From NCBI GenBank assembly GCA_964400725.1, contig CAYNVS010000024.1, positions 1 through 44,948 of the forward strand: a stretch of 44,948 bases of DNA, read 5' to 3'. The stretch is from CAYNVS01 sp964400725. Its GTDB lineage: Bacteria; Myxococcota_A; SURF-8; CAYNVS01. Positions 31,382-39,840 of this stretch are shown here, piece after piece. The notes beneath the pieces were generated by a model. The model worked only from the letters and a program-made list of their open reading frames with translations, was not told the DNA's origin and ran no database searches. The position numbers and the translations under genes were made by a program. The stretch's first letter is position 1; each line of letters starts with the position of its first letter.

Positions 31382-31409
31382 AAAAAAACGCCGGCGTTTA
31401 ACCGGCGTT
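31382..31409 (-). terminator. Rho-independent terminator of pgk-tpiA
   Basis: Minus strand: AACGCCGG, loop TTAAACG, CCGGCGTT, then a T-run (plus A-run 31382-31388). Perfect 8-bp stem, 22 bp after the tpiA stop. Confidence 0.9.
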
Positions 31410-31431
31410 TTCGTTTCGTTCGCTTGCGAGT

Positions 31432-32184
31432 CTATTTAAATTTCACAATCCGCTCGAAGCTCTCCGGCTTGAGGCTCGCGCCGCCCACAAGCGCGCCGTC
31501 GATGTCCGGCGCCGCCATGAGGCTGTCGATATTTTCCGCCGTAACCGAGCCGCCGTAAAGTATGCGAATCGCGTCGGCCACATCCGCGCCGCACTTTTCG
31601 GCTATCAGCGCGCGCAAATGCGCGTGAACTTCCTGCGCCTGCTGCTGCGTCGCGGTGCGCCCCGTGCCGATAGCCCAAACCGGCTCGTACGCAATAACGC
31701 TCTTTTTAAGCTGCTGCGCGTTTAAAATATTTAAAAACGCAAGCGTCTGCTCGTCCACAACGTCGAAAGTTTTTCCCGCGTCGCGCTCTTCCAGCGTTTC
31801 GCCCACGCATATAATCGGGACGATTCCGGCGTTGTGCGCCGCAAGCGCCTTTTTCGCCACGAAGTCGCTCTTTTCGCCGAATATCGCGCGGCGCTCCGAG
31901 TGCCCGACGATGACGTGCGAGCATCCTATTTCGGCCAGCATCGCCGCGGTCCACTCTCCGGTGAACGCGCCTTTAAGCTGGTCGTGGCAGTTTTGCGCGG
32001 CGACTTTCACGTTCGAGCCGGACGCGGCTTCGAGCACGTAGGGAATCATCGGCGCGGAAGGGGCTACGATTATTTCGCGCCCTACGACGTTCGCGGTTAA
32101 GGCTGCAAGCGCGCCCGCGAGCTTTACGCTCGCTTCGCGGCCAAGCTGCATCTTCCAATTTCCGGCAAGTATAGGAGTTCTCAT
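31432..32184 (-). CDS. tpiA: Triosephosphate isomerase
   Basis: Interconverts dihydroxyacetone phosphate and glyceraldehyde-3-phosphate in glycolysis. From the ATG at 32184 it has 250 residues, the usual length. Motifs: AGNWKM with the catalytic lysine, IVGHSERRAIFGE with the histidine, the active-site glutamate in AYEPVWAIGTGRTA, and ILYGGSV plus DGALVGGASL for phosphate binding. The start is fixed by the ATGA overlap with the pgk stop and by GGAG 8 nt upstream; a GTG two codons earlier is less likely. Confidence 0.97.
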   Translation of the reverse strand: MRTPILAGNWKMQLGREASVKLAGALAALTANVVGREIIVAPSAPMIPYVLEAASGSNVKVAAQNCHDQLKGAFTGEWTAAMLAEIGCSHVIVGHSERRAIFGEKSDFVAKKALAAHNAGIVPIICVGETLEERDAGKTFDVVDEQTLAFLNILNAQQLKKSVIAYEPVWAIGTGRTATQQQAQEVHAHLRALIAEKCGADVADAIRILYGGSVTAENIDSLMAAPDIDGALVGGASLKPESFERIVKFK

Positions 32185-33398
32185 TTGCACAACTCCGCCA
32201 CCATGTTGGGGTCAACCAGCGCCACTACGCCGGGCAGCGGTTTTCCTTCTAAAAATTCCAGCGACGCGCCGCCGCCGGTGGAAATGTGAGAGATTTTGCC
32301 CGCAACGCCCGCCTTGTTGACCGCCGCGACCGAGTCGCCGCCGCCGATTACCGTTACGGCTTCGGTCTCGGCCATGGCCTTGGCTATGGCGAAGGTGCCA
32401 TTGGCGAACGCCGCCTTCTCGAACACGCCCATCGGCCCGTTCCAGAAAATAGTTTGAGCTTTCTTGATTTCGTCGCAATACGCGGCGACGGCCGCCGGGC
32501 CGATGTCCAGTCCCATCAATCCGTCAGGTATCGAGCTGGAAAGGACTTTCTCCGTCGCGGCTCCTTCGGCGATTTCCTTGGCGACGATAGAGTCTTCAGG
32601 CAGCAGGAACCTTATTTTGCGCGCCGCCGCGCCCTTTATAATCCGCTCTGCGTCTTCCAGCTTGTCTTTCTCGAAGAGGCTGCTTCCGACGTCGCCGCCC
32701 TTGGCCTTTATGAAAGTGTAAGCCATGCCGCCGCCGATAAGAATGACGTCAACGATGTTGATGAGATTTTCGAGAACCGGCAGTTTGTCTTTTACTTTCG
32801 CGCCGCCTAAAATCGCCACGAACGGGCGCTTCGGCTCCGAGGTCAAACCGCCAAGATAATCAAGCTCCTTCTTCATAAGGTAACCCGCCGCGCGCTCTTT
32901 TATAAACTTGGGAACGCCGACGACGCTGGCGTGGGCTCTGTGGCTAGCGCCGAAGGCGTCGTTTACGTAAACTTCGGCCAGCGACGCCAGCTTTTTGCCG
33001 AACCCTTCCTCGTTTTCCTCTTCCTCTTTGTGGAAGCGGAGGTTTTCAAGCAGCATGACGCCGCCGCTGCGCAAATCTTGAGAGAGTTTGCGGGCGCTCT
33101 CGCCTACGCAGTCGTCGGGCAGCAAAACGTCCATGCCCAAATGCTCTGCCAGCTTCTCGCCTACGGGCGCAAGGGAGTATTCCGGCGCGACTTTGCCTTT
33201 CGGCCTGCCTAAATGGCTGGCGATTATCAGCTTCGCGCCTTTTTCCAGCGCGTATTTTACCGTCGGCAGCGTTTCGCGTATGCGAGTGTCGTCTGTAACT
33301 TTGCCGTCCGCAAGCGGGCAGTTGTAATCGACGCGCAAAAATACGCGTTTGTCTTCGAGCTCCAGCTCTTCGATAAGTTTCGGTTTTCTGTTAAACAT
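32181..33398 (-). CDS. pgk: Phosphoglycerate kinase
   Basis: Transfers the acyl phosphate of 1,3-bisphosphoglycerate to ADP, making ATP in glycolysis. The 405 residues are standard. Substrate-binding RVDYNCPL and ASHLGRPKG, hinge-region FVAILGGAKVKDKLPVL and nucleotide-binding FWNGPMGVFE and IGGGDSVAA are present. AGGAG precedes the ATG. The stop overlaps the tpiA start (ATGA), so the two are translationally coupled. A -10-like TACAAT lies upstream in the 171-bp gap to gap, but no clear -35 was found. Confidence 0.97.
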   Translation of the reverse strand: MFNRKPKLIEELELEDKRVFLRVDYNCPLADGKVTDDTRIRETLPTVKYALEKGAKLIIASHLGRPKGKVAPEYSLAPVGEKLAEHLGMDVLLPDDCVGESARKLSQDLRSGGVMLLENLRFHKEEEENEEGFGKKLASLAEVYVNDAFGASHRAHASVVGVPKFIKERAAGYLMKKELDYLGGLTSEPKRPFVAILGGAKVKDKLPVLENLINIVDVILIGGGMAYTFIKAKGGDVGSSLFEKDKLEDAERIIKGAAARKIRFLLPEDSIVAKEIAEGAATEKVLSSSIPDGLMGLDIGPAAVAAYCDEIKKAQTIFWNGPMGVFEKAAFANGTFAIAKAMAETEAVTVIGGGDSVAAVNKAGVAGKISHISTGGGASLEFLEGKPLPGVVALVDPNMVAELCK

Positions 33399-33530
33399 GT
33401 ACAGTCTCCTTTTCGATTAACAGATTGTATTTTACAAATTACGTTAAGTATTTTTGTTAAGCCGCATAACCGACCTTCGCGCGGCGTATTTTTCTTTATA
33501 TTCCGCTTTTGGCAATACGCTTAAAGAACA

Positions 33531-33548
33531 GGGCGCCGCGAGGCGCCC
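33531..33548 (-). terminator. Hairpin terminator after gap
   Basis: GGGCGCC-GCGA-GGCGCCC (plus strand) is a perfect 7-bp stem 21 bp after the gap stop. The minus-strand tail TGTTCTTT is only moderately T-rich, so termination may be partial and allow read-through into pgk. Confidence 0.65.
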
Positions 33549-33569
33549 GGTTCGTCGAGACAATTTAAA

Positions 33570-34655
33570 TTAATTCTTGCTTACGATATACTTGCCGGTG
33601 TCGAGCATTCTGGCCGAATAGCCCATCTCGTTGTCGTACCACGAAAGGATTTTAACCATATTGCTCTTCTTGCCAAGCGCGCCGCTGTCTTTTTTATAGT
33701 AAATGCTGCTGTGCAGGTCGCCGTTGAAATCTATCGAGACGAGCTCCTCGTCGCAATAGCGCAGAATGCCCTTGAGCTCGCCTTCCGCGTATTTCTTCAT
33801 GGCGGCATTAATTTCGTCGGTCGTAACTTCGCGCGGAAGTTCCGCGACTAAATCGACGAGCGAAACGTTGGGGGTCGGCACGCGTACCGCCAGACCGTCC
33901 ATTTTGCCCACGAGCTCCGGAATTACCAAGCCGATGGCCTTGGCGGCGCCGGTTTTGGTGGGAATCATCGACAGCGCGCCGGCGCGGGCTCTGCGCAGGT
34001 CGGCGTGCGGCTGGTCGAGAATTTTCTGGTCGTTGGTGTAGCTGTGAATGGTGGTTACGTAACCTTTGTTAAGCCCGAATTCCTTCATTAAAACGTAGGA
34101 AACCGGCGCGAGGCAGTTGGTGGTGCAGCTCGCGTTGGACATAATTTTATGCTCGGCCGGGTTATAAGTCGTATGGTTTACGCCGTAAACGAAGGTGGCG
34201 TGCGCGCCGTCCAGCGGGGCCGACATTAAAATCGGTTTGCCGAAGGCTTCCTGCATTTTTACGAGCGCGTTCTGGGAGCCGTCTTTGCCGGGCTTGAGGT
34301 TTTTGTAAATGCCGGTGCACTCAAAGATAATGTCGGCTTCCTTGGCTTTTTCTTTCCACGCCTCGATGAGCTTGTCCACGTCTTTGTGCGCGGTAATTTT
34401 AACGTCTTTTCCGTTGATTTTCACCACGTCGGTCGGCTCTTTCGTCATTTTGCCGTCTTTTTCGACTTCCTTTGTCGCAACCTCGCTGCCGCCTCTGTAA
34501 ATTCCGTGAACGGAATCGTATTTGAGAAGGTGCGCGAGCGTTTTGGCGTCGGTCAAGTCGTTGATGCCCAATATCTCGAGTTCCGTCTTGCTTTCAAAGG
34601 CGGCGCGAACAATGCAGCGACCGATTCTACCAAATCCGTTAATCAGAACTTTCAT
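33570..34655 (-). CDS. gap: Glyceraldehyde-3-phosphate dehydrogenase (NAD-type)
   Basis: Oxidises glyceraldehyde-3-phosphate to 1,3-bisphosphoglycerate. From the ATG at 34655, with GGAG 8 nt upstream, it has 361 residues; an in-frame start 30 bp earlier lacks family support. Motifs: INGFGRIGR for NAD, GINDLTD whose aspartate favours NAD over NADP, the catalytic cysteine C177 in SNASCTTNCLAPV, the histidine in VTTIHSYTNDQ and the C-terminal SWYDNEMGYSARM. It is about 25-30 residues longer than common bacterial forms, owing to insertions near 60-75 and 90-106. Own promoter at 34718-34745; followed by pgk-tpiA. Confidence 0.97.
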   Translation of the reverse strand: MKVLINGFGRIGRCIVRAAFESKTELEILGINDLTDAKTLAHLLKYDSVHGIYRGGSEVATKEVEKDGKMTKEPTDVVKINGKDVKITAHKDVDKLIEAWKEKAKEADIIFECTGIYKNLKPGKDGSQNALVKMQEAFGKPILMSAPLDGAHATFVYGVNHTTYNPAEHKIMSNASCTTNCLAPVSYVLMKEFGLNKGYVTTIHSYTNDQKILDQPHADLRRARAGALSMIPTKTGAAKAIGLVIPELVGKMDGLAVRVPTPNVSLVDLVAELPREVTTDEINAAMKKYAEGELKGILRYCDEELVSIDFNGDLHSSIYYKKDSGALGKKSNMVKILSWYDNEMGYSARMLDTGKYIVSKN

Positions 34656-34717
34656 CTTCCATTCTCCTTTTGTCTGAGGTTGCAACTTCGAACATTTTCA
34701 ATTTCTCAACTGCTATA

Positions 34718-34745
34718 ATTGTATGAATTTTCTTCAAACAGTCAA
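34718..34745 (-). promoter_or_regulatory. gap promoter
   Basis: Minus strand: -35 TTGACT (plus 34740-34745), 16-bp spacer, -10 TACAAT (plus 34718-34723). Each differs from consensus by one base. Expected leader of about 56 nt. Confidence 0.75.
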
Positions 34746-34808
34746 CAAAGAATTACGCAATTTAATAAAAAGTAAACGCAAAATAAATCTAACGATATTC
34801 AAATATTA

Positions 34809-34826
34809 TGAGTGAACGGTCATTCA
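34809..34826. promoter_or_regulatory. TetR-type operator candidate
   Basis: TGAGTGAACGGTCATTCA is an 18-bp imperfect palindrome with TGAxTGA and TCAxTCA arms, the style of many TetR/AcrR operators. It lies between the divergent gap and cysteine-rich lipoprotein promoters, upstream of both. The regulator is not identified. Confidence 0.5.
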
Positions 34827-34875
34827 ATTTCACAAATTGCCCGCTCGAGAGAGCTTCAAATAAGATTTGTGAAAT
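34827..34875. repeat. Perfect 11-bp inverted repeat in divergent promoter region
   Basis: ATTTCACAAAT (34827-34837) and ATTTGTGAAAT (34865-34875) are exact reverse complements separated by 27 bp. The right arm lies 12 bp upstream of the -35 of the lipoprotein promoter. It could be a pair of regulator sites or a looped structure. Confidence 0.7.
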
Positions 34876-34887
34876 AATAATTTATCG

Positions 34888-34916
34888 TTGCAACTTTAAA
34901 TTTAAGCGTTTATATT
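34888..34916 (+). promoter_or_regulatory. Promoter of the small cysteine-rich lipoprotein gene
   Basis: -35 TTGCAA (34888-34893), 17-bp spacer, -10 TATATT (34911-34916). Expected start near 34923. The same -35 and -10 words with the same spacing occur before the TonB receptor gene. Confidence 0.7.
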
Positions 34917-34951
34917 AATTTTAACAAAAGGATGACGAAAGGTTACAAATT

Positions 34952-35785
34952 ATGATTTATACGGAATTAAAGATGAAAAAACCTTTTCAACTTCTTGCGG
35001 CGGCTGCGGCGGCGATGTGGTTACTCATATCGGCTTGCGACGCTACGCCGCTTATAAACCATAGACAAGGCGACCGCGACGCTCAGATAATAACCGAAGA
35101 CGGGGAAGAATGGGCAGACGAAGAAGACGATTCGGCGGCTGATAATGATAAGGAACCGCCGGATATTTACGAGGAAATGGCGTCGGAAGAGGCTGCGAAT
35201 GAAAAGGAGGACTGGACCGAAGTTGCCGAAGAGCTTGACGAGATTCCTTTCGAGTTCGACGTAAAAGAAGAGGATTTTAAACCCGAAGCCGAAGCGGAAC
35301 CCGAGGAAGCGGAGGAAATCTTTACGCCCGACGGAGGTTGCTGCGGCGAGGGGCTGCCGCCGTGCGAGCCCGATTACTTTTGTGCTTATTGGAATACAAG
35401 CGGCTGGAGGTGCAGTAAGTTTTGCTATTATCTTGATTCAATGCATGCAGTATATTGCGACTACTACTCAAATAATAGGTGCGTAAAAGAATCAGAAAGT
35501 ACCGAGTTCTGGTATATGGGACTATGTTCGCTACAGGAATACCGCGACTGCTTCCCACCCGAGCCGACAACCCCGCGATGCGGTTGTTGCGGCGTTGGCA
35601 AAGGAGCATGCGGCGAAGGCAGCACGTGCTTGAATTTTAATGATCGCTTGGTTTGCACCGTTAAATGTTCTGGAATGGATAGAATGGGACAACCGCCATT
35701 GCAGGAAGGAGAAGCATGCGTTGATAATATGGGCGATTGCGCCGGGGCGTGGCAGAACTGCCCGGTTGAGCAGCAAACGCAATAA
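34952..35785 (+). CDS. Small acidic cysteine-rich lipoprotein
   Basis: Function unknown. The 277 residues have a lipoprotein signal with lipobox LISAC (C29 from this start), followed by a strongly acidic Asp/Glu stretch (about 45-125). A cysteine-rich domain (about 128-277) follows, with GCCGEGLPPCEPDYFC and, later, CGCCGVGKGACGEGSTCLNF, two related cysteine modules. It shares the acidic spacer plus cysteine-module plan of the protein at 9814-11559 but lacks PPC domains and a C-terminal anchor. AAAGG lies upstream of the first ATG; an in-frame ATG at 34973 is an alternative. The 3' half, about 35400-35560, is poorer in GC than the neighbouring genes. It converges with the TonB receptor gene 69 bp away. 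Confidence 0.78.
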   Translation: MIYTELKMKKPFQLLAAAAAAMWLLISACDATPLINHRQGDRDAQIITEDGEEWADEEDDSAADNDKEPPDIYEEMASEEAANEKEDWTEVAEELDEIPFEFDVKEEDFKPEAEAEPEEAEEIFTPDGGCCGEGLPPCEPDYFCAYWNTSGWRCSKFCYYLDSMHAVYCDYYSNNRCVKESESTEFWYMGLCSLQEYRDCFPPEPTTPRCGCCGVGKGACGEGSTCLNFNDRLVCTVKCSGMDRMGQPPLQEGEACVDNMGDCAGAWQNCPVEQQTQ

Positions 35786-35854
35786 TCGCGCCGGGTTGCG
35801 GCACGCTTAATGCCGAACTGCCGACTCCAAGTCCGAAAGCTTCGGCGCAGCTTT

Positions 35855-38389
35855 TTAAAACTCCGCGCGTATTCCCAGCGCCGGTATAATCGGGAACATC
35901 GTCATCAGCCCCTTTTGGCTGTAATCGTAGTTGTAAACAACTCCCAGCGGGTGTTTGGCCAGCGTAACGTTTTGCACGTCCAAGTAAACCGACAGTATCC
36001 ACGTGTCGAAAACCCACATCTTATCGACGCGCAAATCTATTTCATACCATACCGGCACCACTCGCTCGGTGTTGCGCTTGTCCGGGTCGTAAATCGGGAC
36101 GTAAGTGTCGGTATCGGCCATGTAAATGCTGCCGTTAATCGGCGTGTACGGCATTCCGCTTAAAAGCTGGAACCGCATTCCGAACTGCCACGTCTGCCAC
36201 GCCTTGTAGGAAAGCAAAAGCGTTACCGTGTGCGGAACGTCCTGATCGAAGGCGCGGTAAAAGCCGCTCGCCGCGTCCTTGCGCTCGCTTTTGCAATAGC
36301 TGTACGCCAGCCAACCGAAAAACCGCTTAGTCAGTTTGTGACGCAGAAGAAGCTCGAAGCCGTAAATGCGCGCCTTGCCCGCGTTGCTGTAAAGCGTTTT
36401 GTCGTCGGGGACGATGTTGTCCCAAATATATTTATAGTAGCCTTCGGCGTTAAGCTCGACGTCTTCCGTTATCACCCATTCGTAGCCGAGAGACGACTGT
36501 AAAGCCTTCTTCGTTTTTAGCTCCGGGTTGCCCCACGGCGGCCATATTTCGTCGGGAGTGCCGGTTTGCTGGTAAAGCCCGACGGCGCTTTTCAGCGTCA
36601 TTCCTTTAAGGAATTCCCATCTGACGGCGAGCCGCGGATCGGCGAAAATGTAATACTTTTTAAGCCACGCCTGCGTCAGCCGAACGCCCGCCACTATGCG
36701 CCAATCGCCGAGCTTTATGTTGTCTTCAACGAATATGCCCAGCGTTTCCACGCCCGCAAGAGTTCTGTCGCTGACTTTATCGACGTTGGAGAAGTTGTAA
36801 TAAACGTCGCCTTCCTTCGGCGGGCGGACTATATCGGCCTTGTTGTAGGCGTGAATAAGGCTGGGGCGCAGGCCGATAGTTATCTCGTGGCTCTCGGACG
36901 CCTTGAAGGAGAAATCCTGAATTATAATCATGTTGTAGAACTTGGAATTCACGCCGTACTTCGTTCCGATGTTGAAGTTCGCTTCAACCGAATCGAAGTT
37001 AATTGCGAATGTGTTTTTGAAGTTCTTGTCCTTGTGTTCCCAAGTTAAAATAAGGTTATGGAACATCGTGTCGAAGCCGATGTTGCCGGTAATCGTCGGG
37101 TCTTCCGGAGCGGCGTCGCCCAAGTAAACGCTCATGCCGTCTCGCGCGCCGAAAACCGTTACGCCGAAAGTGTCGGTGGAGCTGATTTTATGGTCGTAGC
37201 GCGCGACGTAATCCCAGTAGTTGGGGTAAGCCGAGAAGCTCAAGCCTTCTTTGTATCTGTCGGGCAGCAGGCCGATGACGCCTTGTATAATATATTGTAT
37301 AAGCGAATAGCGCACGCTGACGCCGACCGCCTGCTTGTCGCTTATCGGCCCTTCGAGAAAGAGCGTGGCGTCTAGGAAACTCGTGTCGAGGTATCCGTAC
37401 CACCTGTCGAGCCTAAGCGGACGGGAGCGCAGATTGACGATGCCGCCCGTCGCTCCGCCGTATTCCGCGCCGAAACCGCCGGTTAAAACTTCGATGTCGG
37501 CGAGCAAATCGGAGTTGTAAACCGATTTAAGGCCCCCGAAGTGAAATAAAATCGGTATCGGGTGGCCGTCGAGGTAAACTTTGCTGTCCTCGTTGTTCGA
37601 GCCGCGCATGACGAGGCCGAAGGTGCTCGCTTCCTTGCCGACGCCGGGGAGGTTGGTTATCGCTTTAATAGGGTCGCCGCCGGAGCCGGGCATGGTTTTG
37701 AGCTCGGTCTGCGTTACTATTGCGCGGCTGATTTCTTTGCGTTCCTTCTTCCCTTTAACGACGATTTCCTCAAGGCCGTACACTTCCGGTTCAAGGTAGT
37801 AAACGACTTCCACCTTCTCGTTTTCCTTGAGGTTTTCCTCTACCGAATATTTATCGTAACCCACGGCCGTAACTATAATTTTATGCGGCCCTGCCGGCAT
37901 TTCAGCTATTTCAAACGCGCCTTTTTCGTTCGTTTCGGTCGAAATTTCGGTTCCTTCGACGACTATCGTCGCGTAGCCTATCGGCTTCTTTTTGCCGCGT
38001 TCCAGCGCTTTTCCGAAGAGAATTCCGGTTTTCGGTTTTTCCGCGGGCGCGTCGATTTTCGGCTCGTTTACTTCATTTTTAATCGCGCCGTCGGTATTTT
38101 GGCCGTCTTTTTTATCGGCCGCCGTCGTTTCTTCTTTTTTTTCTGCGGCGCCGCCGTCGGAGTTAGGCAAAACGTCTTTCGCGCCTTCTTTTTCTTCCTT
38201 TTTTTCTTCTTTTTTTACATCCGCGCCCCCTTCGGCTTTGTTTTGGCCGTCCGAGGCGTTTTTCAGTTCCGTCGTTATCTGCGGCTGGGTTTGACCCGCG
38301 TCGTTCTTCGCGTCGTCCGCGGCGCCTGCGCGCTGCGCGAACAGCGTTATTGCGGCTATTATTAAGGGAAGCAATATTTTATTCGGCAT
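35855..38389 (-). CDS. TonB-dependent outer-membrane receptor with carboxypeptidase-like N-terminal domain
   Basis: Outer-membrane barrel that imports a scarce ligand using TonB energy; the ligand is unknown. The 844 residues have a signal peptide ending near RAGAAD. A Lys/Glu/Asp-rich segment (about 25-120) precedes a carboxypeptidase-regulatory-like beta domain (about 122-200: GYATIVVEG, TNEKGAFEI, PAGPHKIIVTAVGY). A TonB-box-like EEIVVKG lies near 207. The plug follows (about 218-330: AITNLPGVGK, RGSNNEDSKVYLDGHPIP, GGFGAEYGGATGGIVNLRSR), then the barrel, ending in phenylalanine (IRAEF) as outer-membrane proteins do. Promoter at 38452-38480. It is transcribed alone; TonB/ExbB genes are not in the window. 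Confidence 0.93.
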   Translation of the reverse strand: MPNKILLPLIIAAITLFAQRAGAADDAKNDAGQTQPQITTELKNASDGQNKAEGGADVKKEEKKEEKEGAKDVLPNSDGGAAEKKEETTAADKKDGQNTDGAIKNEVNEPKIDAPAEKPKTGILFGKALERGKKKPIGYATIVVEGTEISTETNEKGAFEIAEMPAGPHKIIVTAVGYDKYSVEENLKENEKVEVVYYLEPEVYGLEEIVVKGKKERKEISRAIVTQTELKTMPGSGGDPIKAITNLPGVGKEASTFGLVMRGSNNEDSKVYLDGHPIPILFHFGGLKSVYNSDLLADIEVLTGGFGAEYGGATGGIVNLRSRPLRLDRWYGYLDTSFLDATLFLEGPISDKQAVGVSVRYSLIQYIIQGVIGLLPDRYKEGLSFSAYPNYWDYVARYDHKISSTDTFGVTVFGARDGMSVYLGDAAPEDPTITGNIGFDTMFHNLILTWEHKDKNFKNTFAINFDSVEANFNIGTKYGVNSKFYNMIIIQDFSFKASESHEITIGLRPSLIHAYNKADIVRPPKEGDVYYNFSNVDKVSDRTLAGVETLGIFVEDNIKLGDWRIVAGVRLTQAWLKKYYIFADPRLAVRWEFLKGMTLKSAVGLYQQTGTPDEIWPPWGNPELKTKKALQSSLGYEWVITEDVELNAEGYYKYIWDNIVPDDKTLYSNAGKARIYGFELLLRHKLTKRFFGWLAYSYCKSERKDAASGFYRAFDQDVPHTVTLLLSYKAWQTWQFGMRFQLLSGMPYTPINGSIYMADTDTYVPIYDPDKRNTERVVPVWYEIDLRVDKMWVFDTWILSVYLDVQNVTLAKHPLGVVYNYDYSQKGLMTMFPIIPALGIRAEF

Positions 38390-38451
38390 GATAAACCTGC
38401 TGAACTGCGAACATTTTTAATTACGCCAATAACAATATTTTCGGCGCATTA

Positions 38452-38480
38452 AATATAACCGTAAAAGCTCTTTTTTGCAA
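38452..38480 (-). promoter_or_regulatory. Promoter of the TonB receptor gene
   Basis: Minus strand: -35 TTGCAA (plus 38475-38480), 17-bp spacer, -10 TATATT (plus 38452-38457). Expected leader of about 57 nt before the ATG, which is preceded by AGCAGG. Confidence 0.7.
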
Positions 38481-38590
38481 AGCGAATATTTGCGGGCCGG
38501 CCAAACGGCCAAACCAATCTATGCGCTTGCGGGCCGAGTTATTAACTTCCAATTCCTCTGGGACTTTGTAAGGAAAAGAACGTAATTAAT

Positions 38591-38632
38591 TATAAAAATA
38601 TCCGCGTCGTCCGCGGCCTTCGCGGTTTTTTT
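38591..38632 (+). repeat. Dispersed intergenic repeat, copy C
   Basis: TATAAAAATATCCGCG then TCGTCCGCGGCCTTCGCGG and TTTTTTT. CCGC and GCGG can pair around a 7-nt loop. It closely matches copy B (12222-12261). Both flanking genes are on the minus strand, so the T-run faces the wrong way for their termination. The rest of the 278-bp gap 38390-38667 holds only the TonB receptor promoter. Confidence 0.6.
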
Positions 38633-38667
38633 AATTAGTTCCGAGGGACGGCGCGCGCGCCGGGCGG

Positions 38668-39783
38668 TTAAATCCGCTTTTTGAAGCGGGCGACGGCCAC
38701 CGCCACCGAGCAAATTCCAAGCCCCGCAAGCCACAGCGCCTCGCGGCAAAGCGATTCGAGCCCGACGCCTTTTAAGAATATTCCGCGTATCGCGACCAGA
38801 AACCAGCGCAAAGGAATAACCGCCGTGGCGGGCTGAACCCACTTAGGCATGTTCTCCACCGGAAAGACGAAGCCGGAGAGGTATATGAACGGCATCATAA
38901 TAAAGAACATTACTATCATCATCGCCTGCTGCTGAGTGGCCGCGACGGTCGAAACCAACAGACCTATGCCCAGCGTGTTCACAAGGAATAAAAGCGCGAA
39001 GAACGCGAGCGTTATTATAGAGCCTTTGATTGGAACTAAGAAGTAATAGCGCGCGACCATGAGAATTAGAAAAACGTCTATCGCGCCGATGATGACGAAA
39101 GGCAGAAGTTTGCCAATTATTATTTGATATGACTTCACCGGCGTAACGACAAGCTGCTCGATGGTGCCGATTTCTTTTTCCTTCACAATCGCCATGCTGG
39201 TCAGCATCATCGTCATAACCATTAAAATCATTCCTAAAATGGCCGGCACCATGAAGTTTCGGCTGCGAAGCTCCGGGTTGTGCCAAATTCTGTCTTCCAC
39301 CGAAGCCATGGGCACGGCGGCCGCGCCGACCCGCGCCATTCTCTCGACTACGATTCCGGAGGCGAAGCGCGTAATTATCTGCGTCATGTAGCTGAGGCCG
39401 ACTCCGGCGGCGTTGCTGTCGGTTCCGTTGAGAATGATTTGAATTTTCCCCTGTCCGCCGCTTCCCAGCTCGTCGGCGAACCCTTTGCTTATTACGACGG
39501 CGATGTCCGCCTTGCCGTTTATCAGCAGGCCGTCGATTTCCTTGGCGTCGTCCGCGCGTCCGGCGGGCGCGAAATAACCGTTGTGCATCAGCTTTTCCGC
39601 AAACTCGCGGCTCTTGGGCGTCTTGTCGTAATCGCAGATAACGGTAGGGATGTTTTTAACGTCAGTCTGCGCCGCGTACCCGAATATAATAAGTTGAAGC
39701 ACGGGAGCCATGAAAATAATCGGAATCATCTTCCTGTCCCGCCGCAGCTGCGAAAATTCCTTGCGGATTAAAAACTTCAGCAT
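38668..39783 (-). CDS. ABC-2 type exporter permease (YbhR-like)
   Basis: Second membrane subunit of the exporter. The 371 residues have one N-terminal helix after the RKEFSQLRRDRKM start and a periplasmic domain (about 45-170). A cluster of five or six helices ends the protein (about 178-370), with KEKEIGTIEQLVVTPVKSYQIIIGKLLPF, the usual ABC-2 coupling segment. This matches the YbhR/YbhS subunits of the E. coli YbhGFSR drug exporter. It is last in the operon, separated from the first permease gene by 292 bp that contain a hairpin repeat, whereas the other genes are nearly abutting. Confidence 0.9.
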   Translation of the reverse strand: MLKFLIRKEFSQLRRDRKMIPIIFMAPVLQLIIFGYAAQTDVKNIPTVICDYDKTPKSREFAEKLMHNGYFAPAGRADDAKEIDGLLINGKADIAVVISKGFADELGSGGQGKIQIILNGTDSNAAGVGLSYMTQIITRFASGIVVERMARVGAAAVPMASVEDRIWHNPELRSRNFMVPAILGMILMVMTMMLTSMAIVKEKEIGTIEQLVVTPVKSYQIIIGKLLPFVIIGAIDVFLILMVARYYFLVPIKGSIITLAFFALLFLVNTLGIGLLVSTVAATQQQAMMIVMFFIMMPFIYLSGFVFPVENMPKWVQPATAVIPLRWFLVAIRGIFLKGVGLESLCREALWLAGLGICSVAVAVARFKKRI

Positions 39784-39840
39784 TTAAATACGAAATTCCA
39801 TTTTATAGTTTGCTTTAAGCCCTCGTTAGGCTTATCCGCC

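Noticed and set aside
35786..35854. Terminator between the convergent lipoprotein and TonB receptor genes
   Set aside because: CCGAA-AGC-TTCGG and a nearby T-run are present, but they are not arranged as a continuous stem plus T-tract.
38519..38842. 107-codon minus-strand frame upstream of the permease stop
   Set aside because: It overlaps the C-terminus of the permease gene in another frame and passes through repeat copy C.
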